Source: DAOULT01 sp964646625
Lineage (GTDB): Bacteria > Chloroflexota > Anaerolineae > CAZYHC01
Direction: 5' to 3'
Length of the DNA stretch: 64,000 bases
Assembly (NCBI GenBank): GCA_964646625.1
Contig: CAZYHC010000023.1
Location: forward strand, 1-64,000
Part shown: positions 8,423-16,651 of the stretch, piece by piece
Layout: the number at the start of each line of letters is the position of its first letter
Position numbering within the stretch: position 1 is the first letter of the stretch
Translations under genes and position numbers: made by a program
The notes under the pieces: generated by a model
Databases searched by the model: none
The model's input: the letters and a program-made list of their open reading frames with translations, nothing else
Told to the model about the DNA's origin: nothing

Positions 8423-8535
8423 ATTATAATTGACATTTCCTGACAACACTCTGATAGAAAGTTAACAGAAACTTACAATCAGCTTACGATCAGAGGTCCA
8501 AACCTTACATCACCATTAGGGAACTTAACATTAGC
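8423..8535 (-). promoter_or_regulatory. Activator-type promoter with phased 11-bp repeats
   Basis: On the minus strand a perfect TATAAT (8428-8423) has no good -35 box at the right distance. Just upstream lie CTGATTGTAAG (8482-8472), CTGATCGTAAG (8493-8483) and GGTGATGTAAG (8514-8504), with weaker units at 8461 and 8524. Most spacings are 11 bp or multiples near 21 bp. A weak -35 behind tandem 11-bp repeats is the usual design of PhoB/OmpR-activated promoters. The ATPase encoded immediately upstream carries such a DNA-binding domain. Confidence 0.55.
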
Positions 8536-8544
8536 TGACGAACG

Positions 8545-10086
8545 TTAACCTGTGTTAGCTAAACGATAGCCTAATCCCCGCTCCGTGATCAGGTAGATGG
8601 GCTTTTTGGGAATTGGCTCGATCTTTTTACGCATCCGATGGATCAGCTGGTCGATGGCTTCATCGGTTGCCCCATCAGTATAGACTTGATCGGAAATGGC
8701 GTCTTTGTTACGGGGGACTCCGTCACCTTCATAGAGGTAAACAAGGACGTTATACTCCAGAGGGCTTAAATCGATCTCTCTTTCTCCAATGGACACCTGG
8801 CCTTTGGCCTTATCTATTCGGAGAGGAGGGACGGAAAACTCCTCCAGAGCCAACTGCAAGTCCTTGGCAGTGATGTTCAAATCCTCCTCTTTCCCTCCAT
8901 GTTTTTCCCCTCTGTGGCGACGGCAGTGAGCATCGAAAAGCTGTTTGCCTAGATGCAACAGATTTCGTGGCGAACCGGCCGCCCATCTCACCAGAATCCT
9001 GTCTATTCCTTGCAGTTCAGGAGAGCAGAGAGCAGCCAAACTATCGTACTGCCCCTCGCTGAAGGCGTCAAGACGGTTACGTAACATCTGCAATAGGTCG
9101 TCTTCCGTCCACACCACCTCCGGGCAATTCAGACGGTCTAAGTGGATGGCTGGCTCTTCCTCGTCCTCGAAATACGTTTTTAGCTCGATAGGCAGAAAAA
9201 ATTTCCAAGCCAAATGCGGCAATTCAAGGAGGGGGGGGCTGGTGATGAGCGGTCTCAAAAAGGAGACGGTGGTTGTCGGATTGGCTGCCAGTTCGGTAAA
9301 CTCGTCCACCCGGTCGATCAGAATGTAAACGGCCTCGACTCCTGTGGCTCGGGCCAACTCCACGAACTCGTTTAATATGTCCAGGGAAGACATCTCATCA
9401 ATATCCGGCCCCAAAGGCTCCGTATCCGCTAAAGTGATCAACATTTGTATCAAAGGGCTATCTATGACGAGGATGTCCCTCATGGATTCATTAAGACGAT
9501 ACCGCACAATGGCAATAGTCAACTCAGGCACATCGAAGGTAAGAGGCAGTGCTCCTGCTTCTCGCAGGCAACCAATCATGTTTTTAGGTTTTAAAAGTCC
9601 TCCTCCGTAGTTAAGTCCAAACCACTTGTAAACGGCCTTTACATCCGAAGGAAGGCTTTGGAATAAATCTGGCCACTGTTTAAAAGATTGAAGCAGAGCC
9701 TCGACTCCGCTTCTCAGAATCTCAGCGATATGATCACGCACCGTAACTTTTGATAAGTCCCTAGCAAAACGCTCCAGCGGGCGACTGAAGTCGGTATAGG
9801 AAACAGCTAAGATATCGCTGTCTTTCTTTTTGGGGCGACAAGCATTCTCAACCATGACCCGATTGGCGCTCTTACCACACCCTCTGGCCGTGAAAAGGAA
9901 GGTTGCCTGAGGCTTGACAGCCTGCCCTACTAGCTCATCGTAATGAACATTGTCCACATAATACTCTGGCAAGCGCTCCTCTCTACCACCCTCACTTTCG
10001 GCGAAAGGATGAGCGACGAAGTGGTGGCTTTTCAGCCATCGTCGGAGAGTCTCTCGTTGGCTAAGCCTGGACGGTTCTTCGACCAT
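8545..10086 (-). CDS. P-loop ATPase with OmpR-type DNA-binding domain
   Basis: 513 residues. The N-terminal region (FVAHPF, 23-28) and Walker A TARGCGKS (66-73) are followed by Walker B VYILIDRVDE (253-262) and a conserved RWAAGSPRNLL segment near 367-377. All match the TIR-ATPase downstream. Residues about 421-510 form an OmpR/PhoB-type winged helix (LSPLEYNVLVYLYEG, then TDEAIDQLIHRMRKKIEP and a wing ending ERGLGYRL). There is no receiver domain, so the ATPase probably supplies the switch. GAGG precedes the ATG, 87 bp after the radical SAM stop. Inferred role: ATP-gated activator of the 11-bp repeat promoters on both sides. Confidence 0.8.
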   Translation of the reverse strand: MVEEPSRLSQRETLRRWLKSHHFVAHPFAESEGGREERLPEYYVDNVHYDELVGQAVKPQATFLFTARGCGKSANRVMVENACRPKKKDSDILAVSYTDFSRPLERFARDLSKVTVRDHIAEILRSGVEALLQSFKQWPDLFQSLPSDVKAVYKWFGLNYGGGLLKPKNMIGCLREAGALPLTFDVPELTIAIVRYRLNESMRDILVIDSPLIQMLITLADTEPLGPDIDEMSSLDILNEFVELARATGVEAVYILIDRVDEFTELAANPTTTVSFLRPLITSPPLLELPHLAWKFFLPIELKTYFEDEEEPAIHLDRLNCPEVVWTEDDLLQMLRNRLDAFSEGQYDSLAALCSPELQGIDRILVRWAAGSPRNLLHLGKQLFDAHCRRHRGEKHGGKEEDLNITAKDLQLALEEFSVPPLRIDKAKGQVSIGEREIDLSPLEYNVLVYLYEGDGVPRNKDAISDQVYTDGATDEAIDQLIHRMRKKIEPIPKKPIYLITERGLGYRLANTG

Positions 10087-10173
10087 CGTGCTACCTCTAA
10101 TCTTTTAGTGCATCTCGGCGCAAATGACTCTGCAGTTTGTCAGGTGACATCCGTTGCCAGACCTTCATGAAAC

Positions 10174-11403
10174 TCAATCTTTAAAGTCCATCACTCCCTG
10201 TCGATATAAAGAGGCCACTAAGGTCAGACCTTGCTGCCCAAATCTGCTCTCAATCGTCTTAAGAGTCGTCTGACCATCGCACATATCCAAAATAGCTTTA
10301 TATTCGAAGGGTATCGGTACAACGTGACTGCCTCGCATCAGAACGTAGCCGAAATCCTCTACTCTAAGGTTATAGTTCCCATAAGGGCGCAAGCCCTCGT
10401 AGAGAGCGATTTGCTCTAAAGGTGGGCACTCCGCCATCGACAGCGATCCTTTTATCAACGGGTCTTCCTCCAAACCCAACTTTATAGCCACCGCGCGACA
10501 ACCGCCATGACAACGTGAGAAGGCTATGCAGGACCGGCATTGTTCAGGGATCATCTCCCTCCATTGCTGCATCTCCTTCGAGTGCCAGGCCTCTTCTATC
10601 GGCTGTTCCAATAAGTTGCCGCATATCAAAGGAGCATGATTACAAGGCCGCATATTACCCCAAGGATCAATCGTGCAATAAGCCACCCCGGCTAGACAGC
10701 CCCTTGAAGAGGAACGGACAAAGCATTGAGGAATGCAATTGCCGAATTTGACCTTTATCCCCTCATTCTGGAGCTTATCTATAGTTCGGGCCACTTCTCT
10801 TAATCCAGCTTCCGGCAAATCAATGCCTGGCACCTTGACCCCTAAATAACGATTGAAGACAGTATGATGTGCGCCCAGGTTTTGGGAAAATTGAGCAATT
10901 TCGGCTACCTGACGGAAATTGTGTTGAGTGAGCACGGTGCTGATAGTTACGATCAGTCCAACCCTGGTCGCCCGCCGAATATTCTCGACCGTCTCGTCAA
11001 AAGAGCCTGGCACCATTGCAAAAGCCTCATGAGCTTCCGCTGTTGCCCCATGCAAGGAAACGAGAAGACCTTTGAATTGTGGTATAGTGCTCAGAAGGCG
11101 GATTATCCGTTCGGGATGAGGCCAACGGCCATTGGAAAAAACTGTGAAGGAGATATCCAACTCCCCGATAAAACTCACGATTTCTTCAAACTGAGGGTGT
11201 AAAGTGGGTTCACCCCCGGTCAACTTGAGGCGTTCGGAGTAGGGTTGAATGGCAGTGAGTATAGATTGCCAGCCTTCCAGAGACAGCGGCTCGGAGTTTT
11301 GGTCTCGCGGTATAAACACGTTGCTACAGCCAGGACAACGGTTGTTGCACCGGGCACATAACTCTAAAGAATAGATTACCGGCATCGAGAGTGTATAAAT
11401 CAC
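10174..11403 (-). CDS. Radical SAM/SPASM enzyme with PqqD-like C-terminus
   Basis: 409 residues from a GTG start behind GAGGG; Met7 is an alternative. The radical SAM cluster motif is C19-x3-C23-x2-C26 (CNNRCPGC), followed by LTGGEPTLHP. The SPASM region near 240-310 has GCLAGVAYCTIDPWGNMRPC and CRSCIAFSRCHGGCRA for auxiliary Fe-S clusters. Residues about 345-409 resemble PqqD/RRE peptide-binding domains (ILDMCDGQTTLKTIESRF). Such enzymes usually modify peptides through radical chemistry, and the built-in recognition domain strengthens this. The best local substrate candidate is the Cys-rich peptide at 4153-4344. Same strand as the ATPase genes that follow. Confidence 0.85.
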   Translation of the reverse strand: MIYTLSMPVIYSLELCARCNNRCPGCSNVFIPRDQNSEPLSLEGWQSILTAIQPYSERLKLTGGEPTLHPQFEEIVSFIGELDISFTVFSNGRWPHPERIIRLLSTIPQFKGLLVSLHGATAEAHEAFAMVPGSFDETVENIRRATRVGLIVTISTVLTQHNFRQVAEIAQFSQNLGAHHTVFNRYLGVKVPGIDLPEAGLREVARTIDKLQNEGIKVKFGNCIPQCFVRSSSRGCLAGVAYCTIDPWGNMRPCNHAPLICGNLLEQPIEEAWHSKEMQQWREMIPEQCRSCIAFSRCHGGCRAVAIKLGLEEDPLIKGSLSMAECPPLEQIALYEGLRPYGNYNLRVEDFGYVLMRGSHVVPIPFEYKAILDMCDGQTTLKTIESRFGQQGLTLVASLYRQGVMDFKD

Positions 11404-11444
11404 GATGCAACCCTCTCAGAAAGGGAAAAGGCGGACATAAAGCC

Positions 11445-11473
11445 ACATAGGGAATTGGTCACTTGCAGGTCAA
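11445..11473 (-). promoter_or_regulatory. Candidate promoter of the radical SAM gene
   Basis: On the minus strand TTGACC (11473-11468) and CTATGT (11450-11445) are 17 bp apart, about 40 bp before the GTG start. A second candidate, TTTACG/TATAAT with 17-bp spacing, lies at 11524-11496. Confidence 0.4.
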
Positions 11474-11598
11474 GAGTATCTCAACCCCCAAAATAATTAT
11501 AGCATATTTGGGACCAATCGTAAAGGAGACTTGACCTCGGCGAAGGTGCGTGTAAAGCAAAAATCTGGTATAATTAAGACCTCTCTGGAGGTATTCAA

Positions 11599-12426
11599 AT
11601 GACAAGCGAGAACGTACCTTTGATTCTAATCACAAACGACGATGGCATTGATTCGCCGGGACTGATGGGCGCGGTGCGGGCCGTGCATGACCTGGGCGAG
11701 AGCCTGGTGGTAGCCCCTAAAGAGCAGCAGACAGGGGCCGGCCGCAGCCTGCCCAACACTCAAGACGGCATTATAATAGAAGAGGACGTCAGGCTGGACG
11801 GGGTGCGGCTGGCGGCCTATTCCGTCAGGGGTTCGCCGGCTCAGGCGGTGCAATATGGCGTTGTAGAACTGGCTTCTCGTCGGCCGGCTCTGGTCGTGGC
11901 TGGCATCAACTACGGAGAAAATGTAGGTTCAGGGGTTACCGCTTCGGGCACGGTGGGCGCCGCCCTGGAGGCCGCCGCTATTGGCCTGCCTGCGCTGGCC
12001 GTTTCCCTGGAGGCAGGCAAGGAATATCACTATAACCCTTCTGAGGACATCGACTTGAGGGCGGCCATCTACTTTACCCGTCTGTTTGCCCGTCGTCTCC
12101 TGGCGGCTCCTCTGCCCCCTGACGTGGACGTGCTCAAGATCGAGGTGCCCTGCGAGGCTACCGAAGAGACGCCCTGGCGTTTGACGCGGGTGTCGCGCCA
12201 GAGGTACTACTATCCGATCAGGAGCGGTCGTACCCATCTGACCGACAAATGCCCCCTGGACTACGAGGTACGAATCGACCTGGAGACCCTGGAGCCTGAT
12301 TCGGACGTGGCTGCTCTGACACAGCAGAGAGTAGTATCTGTCTCGCCTCTCAGCCTCGATCTGACCTCGCGGGTAGATTTCAACCACCTGGACAGGATCG
12401 TTAGAGCCATAGAAGATGAAAAATAA
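11599..12426 (+). CDS. surE: 5'/3'-nucleotidase SurE
   Basis: 275 residues. The metal-binding N-terminus LITNDDGIDSPGL is diagnostic, followed by VVAPKEQQTGAGRS and the INYGENVGSGVTASGTVGAA block. SurE hydrolyses nucleoside 5'- and 3'-monophosphates and short polyphosphates in the cytoplasm and is linked to stationary-phase survival. CTGGAGG precedes the ATG, and TATAAT lies at 11569-11574 with a weak -35. The gene is monocistronic, divergent from the radical SAM gene and convergent with the aminotransferase. Length is normal for the family. Confidence 0.93.
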   Translation: MTSENVPLILITNDDGIDSPGLMGAVRAVHDLGESLVVAPKEQQTGAGRSLPNTQDGIIIEEDVRLDGVRLAAYSVRGSPAQAVQYGVVELASRRPALVVAGINYGENVGSGVTASGTVGAALEAAAIGLPALAVSLEAGKEYHYNPSEDIDLRAAIYFTRLFARRLLAAPLPPDVDVLKIEVPCEATEETPWRLTRVSRQRYYYPIRSGRTHLTDKCPLDYEVRIDLETLEPDSDVAALTQQRVVSVSPLSLDLTSRVDFNHLDRIVRAIEDEK

Positions 12427-12494
12427 CGGGACGGCCCTCCTGGCTGAACAGGAGAGAGGTCCGCCCCATTTCGCGTGAACTCGGTTGCCAGGCC

Positions 12495-13583
12495 CTAACC
12501 CTGCCTCACGACCCATTCCAGAACGTCCAAGCCTCTCTCCAGCAGTTCCATGTCAGCCTGGATGCCCATGTGCCCGATGCGGAAGACCTTACCGGCCAGC
12601 GGCCCCAGAGAGCCACCTGCTACCATGCCCTCCGCCCGCAAGCGCCGGTCCAGTTCCTCCCAGCCGATGCTTGCCGGGACCTTAACGGCCGTCACCGTAG
12701 GAGAACAGTCCTCCTCGCGTTGGGGGTAGAGTTCCAGGCCCATGCTCAGCACTCGCTCCCGGCAGTATCGGGCTGTTGCGGCATGGCGCTCGATGACGGC
12801 TGGCAGGCCCGCGTTCAGAACCAGGTCACAGGCCGCGCCCAGGGCGGCGAGGGCCTGCCAGTTAGGGGTATAGGGAAACCAGCGGTCCGCCAGAGCCGTC
12901 CGCCAGGGGGCCAGGGCATCGTAGCCCTGGTATTGCACCGCCTCCACGCTTTCCCAGGCTCGTTCGCTGACGGACAGGATGCCCAGGTCCGGCAGGGCGG
13001 AGAGACATTTCTGGCTGCCCACCAGACAGAGATCGATGCGCCATTCGTCGGTCAGCAGCGGGGCGCCCGCCGCGCTGGATACGGCGTCCACGTAGAAAAG
13101 CGGCACTTCGTGCCGGGCCACCAGCCGCCCGATCTCGGCCACAGGATTCAGGGTCCCCGAGGGAGTTTCGCAGTGAACGGCCGTTACCATTTTGGGGTGG
13201 TGTGCGACGATGGCCTGCTCCACCTTTTCCACCTCGGCCACCTGGTCGTAGTCGAACTCGACGGTGTAAACCCGGTCGGTCAAGGAGCGAGCCATATCCC
13301 CGATGCCGTACCCGAAAACGCCCGTGCCGATGGCTACCACCGTGTCGCCCGGCGCCAGGCAACTTTTAAGCGCCCCCCATAGGACGACCATGGCCTCGCC
13401 GGACATGATGACCACCTGGTGGGCCGTGCCCATGATCTGCCTCAGTTTCTCCTGCACCTCCTCGTACAGAAGGTAAAAGTCCTCCTCCAGGTCGCCCGAT
13501 CCGTAGTCAAAGTTATAGGCGGCCAGTACCGAGGGCGGTACCGAGGTTGGCCCCGGTACCAGAGGAATGTCATAGGTACGCAT
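12495..13583 (-). CDS. Class V aminotransferase (AGXT/SGAT-like)
   Basis: About 362 residues; ATG at 13583 is preferred over the GTG one codon earlier because GGAGGAGA lies just upstream. PGPTSVPPSV at the N-terminus is typical, MSGEAMVVLWGAL forms the PLP phosphate region, and the Lys in GSQKCLS is the likely Schiff-base residue. VDAVSSAAGAPL carries the PLP-ring Asp. The family includes alanine-glyoxylate and serine-glyoxylate aminotransferases, and the small subunit of some hydrogenases. Exact substrates cannot be read from sequence. It is a single gene between surE and pdxT and could belong with PLP metabolism only by proximity. Confidence 0.85.
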   Translation of the reverse strand: MRTYDIPLVPGPTSVPPSVLAAYNFDYGSGDLEEDFYLLYEEVQEKLRQIMGTAHQVVIMSGEAMVVLWGALKSCLAPGDTVVAIGTGVFGYGIGDMARSLTDRVYTVEFDYDQVAEVEKVEQAIVAHHPKMVTAVHCETPSGTLNPVAEIGRLVARHEVPLFYVDAVSSAAGAPLLTDEWRIDLCLVGSQKCLSALPDLGILSVSERAWESVEAVQYQGYDALAPWRTALADRWFPYTPNWQALAALGAACDLVLNAGLPAVIERHAATARYCRERVLSMGLELYPQREEDCSPTVTAVKVPASIGWEELDRRLRAEGMVAGGSLGPLAGKVFRIGHMGIQADMELLERGLDVLEWVVRQG

Positions 13584-13609
13584 CACTCTCCTCCAATATC
13601 ATAAAATAA

Positions 13610-13658
13610 AGCCACAGAGATTTTTATCAGAAATTTATCTCTGTGTCCTCTGTGGCTA
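13610..13658. repeat. Dispersed CACAGAG hairpin repeat, copy 1
   Basis: AGCCACAGAG (13610-13619) and CTCTGTGGCT (13649-13658) are perfect inverted arms around an AT-rich loop. Related copies lie at 14290-14349 and 18334-18384. Similar CACAGAG/CTCTGTG intergenic palindromes are widespread in environmental bacterial genomes. Confidence 0.75.
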
Positions 13659-13664
13659 AAAATC

Positions 13665-14249
13665 TCAGATCATGGACAGGAAGTAACGGTGAAAGCGGAG
13701 ATCGGCGGTCAACTCTGGATGGAAGGCCGTCACCAGCAGGTTATTCTGGCGGGCGGCGACGATGGTGCTATCCTCCAGCCTGGCCAGAACCTCCACCCCC
13801 TGGCCCACCGCCTGGATGAGCGGAGCACGGATGAAGATGGCCCGAAATGCGGTGCCGTTTGGCTGCCAGGAATTGAGAGCAGGCACGTCAATGTCCGCCT
13901 CGAAGCTATCTATCTGGCGCCCGAAGGCATTGCGCTCCACTTTGATATCCATGACGCCGATGAGGGGCTGATCCAGGCCCCCGATGTCCCGGGCCAGGAG
14001 GATCATGCCCGCGCAGGTGCCCCACAGGGGTAGCCCGGATTGGGCCACGTCTCGCAGGGGCTCCACCAGGCCGTACTGCACGGCCAATTTGCCGATGGTG
14101 GTGCTTTCGCCGCCGGGGATGATCAGGCCGTCCAGGGCCTCTAACTCCTGCGGCAGACGCACCTCGCAGGCTTCCGCGCCCAGGCGGCGTAACATCTTGA
14201 CGTGTTCAATGAACGCGCCCTGCAAGGCCAGAACGCCGATTTTAGCCAT
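13665..14249 (-). CDS. pdxT: Pyridoxal 5'-phosphate synthase glutaminase subunit PdxT
   Basis: 194 residues starting MAKIGVLALQGAF. It is a class I glutaminase: PGGESTT, the nucleophile Cys in WGTCAGMI near residue 79, and the His-Glu pair in FHPEL near the C-terminus. It releases ammonia from glutamine and channels it to PdxS for PLP synthesis. A longer open frame continues upstream but overlaps pdxS in another frame and is not coding. It follows pdxS by about 100 bp, an interval occupied by a CACAGAG hairpin repeat. Length is normal for PdxT. Confidence 0.95.
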   Translation of the reverse strand: MAKIGVLALQGAFIEHVKMLRRLGAEACEVRLPQELEALDGLIIPGGESTTIGKLAVQYGLVEPLRDVAQSGLPLWGTCAGMILLARDIGGLDQPLIGVMDIKVERNAFGRQIDSFEADIDVPALNSWQPNGTAFRAIFIRAPLIQAVGQGVEVLARLEDSTIVAARQNNLLVTAFHPELTADLRFHRYFLSMI

Positions 14250-14289
14250 GTAATCGCTCCTCTCTACCCTTTCGCTCCAAAACAGGTGG

Positions 14290-14349
14290 AGCCACAGAGA
14301 ACTCAGAGAAAGAGGTTTTTCCTCTGTGAACTCTGCGTACTCTGTGGCT
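14290..14349. repeat. Dispersed CACAGAG hairpin repeat, copy 2
   Basis: AGCCACAGAG (14290-14299) and CTCTGTGGCT (14340-14349) flank an internal CAGAGAAAGAGG...CCTCTGTG pairing. It sits exactly between pdxS and pdxT, so the operon transcript would carry this hairpin, perhaps affecting the ratio or stability of the two messages. Confidence 0.75.
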
Positions 14350-14353
14350 GCTC

Positions 14354-15241
14354 TCACCAGCCCCGTCCGGCCATGAGTTCCATTTCGGGGATCTGGCCGA
14401 TCTCCAGGCCGGGCATGGCCTGGCCCAGCCCCCTGGAGACCTCGGCGATGATGGCCGGGTCGTGGTAGTGGGTGGTGGCCTCCACGATGGCTTTGGCCCG
14501 GCGAGGCGGGTCGCTGGACTTGAAGATGCCGGAGCCCACAAAGACGCCATCCACGCCCAGTTGCATCATCAACGCGGCGTCGGCAGGGGTGGCGATCCCG
14601 CCCGCCGCGAAATTCACCACCGGCAGACGACCCAGCTCCGCCACCTCGACCACCAGCTCGTAGGGCGCGCCCATTTCTTTGGCCGCCGTCATGAGCTCCT
14701 CCGGGGCCATGTTTTGCAGGCGGCGAATTTCGCCCATGACCGCCCTGGCGTGGCGCACCGCTTCCACCACGTTGCCCGTGCCCGCCTCGCCCTTGGTGCG
14801 GATCATGGCCGCCCCTTCGCCGATGCGTCGCAGGGCTTCGCCCAGGTTGCGGCACCCGCACACGAAGGGCACCTTGAACAGATGCTTGTTGACGTGGTGT
14901 TCCTCGTCGGCCGGGGTCAGGACCTCCGACTCGTCGATGTAGTCCACGCCCAGGGCCTCCAAAACCTGGGCTTCGACAAAATGCCCGATGCGACATTTAG
15001 CCATGACCGGGATGGTGACGGCCTCCATGATCTGCACGATCAGCTCCGGATCGCTCATGCGGGCCACCCCTCCGTGGGCGCGGATGTCGGCGGGCACCCG
15101 TTCCAGGGCCATGACCGCGCAGGCGCCGGCCTCCTCCGCGATGCAGGCGTGCTCCGGCGTCACCACGTCCATGATGACGCCCCCCTTCAACATCTGGGCC
15201 AGACCACGTTTTACGGTTGTTGTTCCTGTTTCCTTCTCCAT
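14354..15241 (-). CDS. pdxS: Pyridoxal 5'-phosphate synthase subunit PdxS
   Basis: 295 residues from the ATG at 15241 (MEKETG). An in-frame ATG five codons earlier is less likely because the GGAGG lies inside those codons, 8 bases before the chosen start. Diagnostic segments are GGVIMDVVTPEHACIAEEAG, ALERVPADIRA, AKCRIGHFVEA, VCGCRNLGEALRRI, RTKGEAGTGN and FAAGGIATPADAALMM. PdxS condenses ribose 5-phosphate, glyceraldehyde 3-phosphate and ammonia from PdxT into PLP. Length and motifs are intact. It is first in the pdxST pair; a MocR-type regulator lies 1.4 kb upstream. Confidence 0.97.
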   Translation of the reverse strand: MEKETGTTTVKRGLAQMLKGGVIMDVVTPEHACIAEEAGACAVMALERVPADIRAHGGVARMSDPELIVQIMEAVTIPVMAKCRIGHFVEAQVLEALGVDYIDESEVLTPADEEHHVNKHLFKVPFVCGCRNLGEALRRIGEGAAMIRTKGEAGTGNVVEAVRHARAVMGEIRRLQNMAPEELMTAAKEMGAPYELVVEVAELGRLPVVNFAAGGIATPADAALMMQLGVDGVFVGSGIFKSSDPPRRAKAIVEATTHYHDPAIIAEVSRGLGQAMPGLEIGQIPEMELMAGRGW

Positions 15242-15297
15242 TTTTTTGACCTCCATATATAATCCTTCTATAGATGTTTAGAAAAACTTTCGGCTTT

Positions 15298-15352
15298 GTA
15301 GTGACGACTTCAGTCGTTCCACCGCGGGGACAACGATTGAAATCGCTACTAC
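15298..15352. repeat. Dispersed palindrome upstream of pdxS
   Basis: GTAGTGACGACTTCAGTCGT (15298-15317) is matched by its imperfect complement AACGATTGAAATCGCTACTA (15332-15351), giving a 55-bp hairpin. The motif 'GACGACTTCAGTCGT' is typical of small mobile palindromes in Chloroflexota-like genomes. It lies just upstream of the pdxS leader. Confidence 0.65.
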
Positions 15353-15386
15353 AACCAGGGCACATTATCTGGTGATCGCACGACAG

Positions 15387-16541
15387 TTACAGCCTGTTCT
15401 TGAGTTGCCGGATTCTCTGGTACGATTCGTCGATGCGCTCCTCGCCGATTGTGCCATCTTGTACCAACTGCTTAATGAGACTGGCTGTGCGGGCGGCGAT
15501 ATCTTCCTCGTACACCGAGTTGTTGGCGATAGCGATGATGTCCACTCCAGCTTCAATCGTGGCCTGGATGGCCGTTTCGAAGCCATAGTGGTCGGCAATA
15601 GCCCCCATCTGCATATCGTCAGAAATCACCACCCCATCGTAGTGCAGTTCTTCCCGCAGGATGCCGGTGATGGTGGACTTTGAGAGGGTGGCGGGGTAAT
15701 CGGGATCCAGGTCGGTGTTGAACACGTGCGCCGTCATGATGGCATCGGCCTCTTTCGCCTCGATGAGGTTGGCGTAAGGTTCCAGTTCAGTGCGCGCCCA
15801 GGTGTCGGTAACGTCAACCAACCCCAGGTGCGAATCGCCGGTAGAACTGCCGTGGCCGGGAAAATGCTTGAGGGTGCAGAGCACGCCTTGTTCGTGGTGG
15901 GCTTTGATAAACTCGAGGGCCTGGTTGGTCACCACCTCAGGGTCGGCGGAGAAACTGCGTTCGAGCTGGCCGATGATGGGGTTGTCAGGGTTGGTGTTGA
16001 GATCGACCACCGGGGCCAGATTCAGATTGATGCCCAGTTGGGCCAGCGTTTGGGCCATGGCCGCGGCGTGTTCGCGGGTGAGGGCCAGGTCATTCATCGT
16101 GCCCAGATATTGGGCCGAAACGGTGGGTGGGAACCCAAATTTTTCCTTCAGCCGACGTATCTTGCCCCCTTCCTGGTCGATGGCAACCAACAAGGGGGTG
16201 GGCGAAACGGCTTGCAAGGCCTGAACCAGGGCCTTCACCTGTTCGGGGGACTCGATGTTGCGCACCGGCGTCTGGGTGGGGACGTCGTAATCGAAGAGCA
16301 CCACCCCGCCCAGGTGACGATCCCGTATATCCTGCACGATGGGGTGCTCATCGTTCACCTCAAGCCCACGGAACCCGATCATGAGCATCTGACCGATTTT
16401 AACCTCCAGGCTCACCTCTTGCTCGGTCGGGGGTTCTGGCTGCCGTGCACAACCGGCCAGTAGCGCCATGGCCGCCATCCCCTGGCCGGCCAGTCTGAGA
16501 AATTCTCGCCGTGATAATGAAATAGAAACAGCGTGTAGCAT
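15387..16541 (-). CDS. GH3 beta-N-acetylhexosaminidase-like lipoprotein
   Basis: 384 residues starting MLHAVSIS, with AGGAGG upstream. The N-terminus has a Tat-like SRREFLRL and a lipobox LLAGC, so it is probably an exported, lipid-anchored enzyme. The glycoside hydrolase family 3 domain has AIDQEGG, the LNLAPVVDLNTNP block, the KHFPGHG motif with the His/Asp general acid loop GDSH, and VISDDMQMGAI with the nucleophile Asp. NagZ-type members remove N-acetylglucosamine from muropeptides. Most NagZ are cytoplasmic, so an exported form may act on cell wall or external glycans. The upstream extension of the frame overlaps the MocR gene and is rejected. Confidence 0.88.
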   Translation of the reverse strand: MLHAVSISLSRREFLRLAGQGMAAMALLAGCARQPEPPTEQEVSLEVKIGQMLMIGFRGLEVNDEHPIVQDIRDRHLGGVVLFDYDVPTQTPVRNIESPEQVKALVQALQAVSPTPLLVAIDQEGGKIRRLKEKFGFPPTVSAQYLGTMNDLALTREHAAAMAQTLAQLGINLNLAPVVDLNTNPDNPIIGQLERSFSADPEVVTNQALEFIKAHHEQGVLCTLKHFPGHGSSTGDSHLGLVDVTDTWARTELEPYANLIEAKEADAIMTAHVFNTDLDPDYPATLSKSTITGILREELHYDGVVISDDMQMGAIADHYGFETAIQATIEAGVDIIAIANNSVYEEDIAARTASLIKQLVQDGTIGEERIDESYQRIRQLKNRL

Positions 16542-16651
16542 GATGCTATAACCTCCTATCCGGGGGCGTTTTGACCCCCACCCGCGCCTGGGATGCCCCC
16601 GAGGACGGGGGTTGGAGCGAGCAGTCTGGCTGCTACCTGCTTGCTGCCCGT

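Noticed and set aside
10097..10168. A 23-codon frame between the radical SAM and ATPase genes as a RiPP precursor
   Set aside because: No ribosome binding site and no Cys- or core-like end; the peptide at 4153 is a better candidate.
13665..14996. A 443-residue open frame containing PdxT
   Set aside because: Its first 250 codons overlap pdxS in another frame and are low-complexity; pdxT starts at 14249 with its own family N-terminus.
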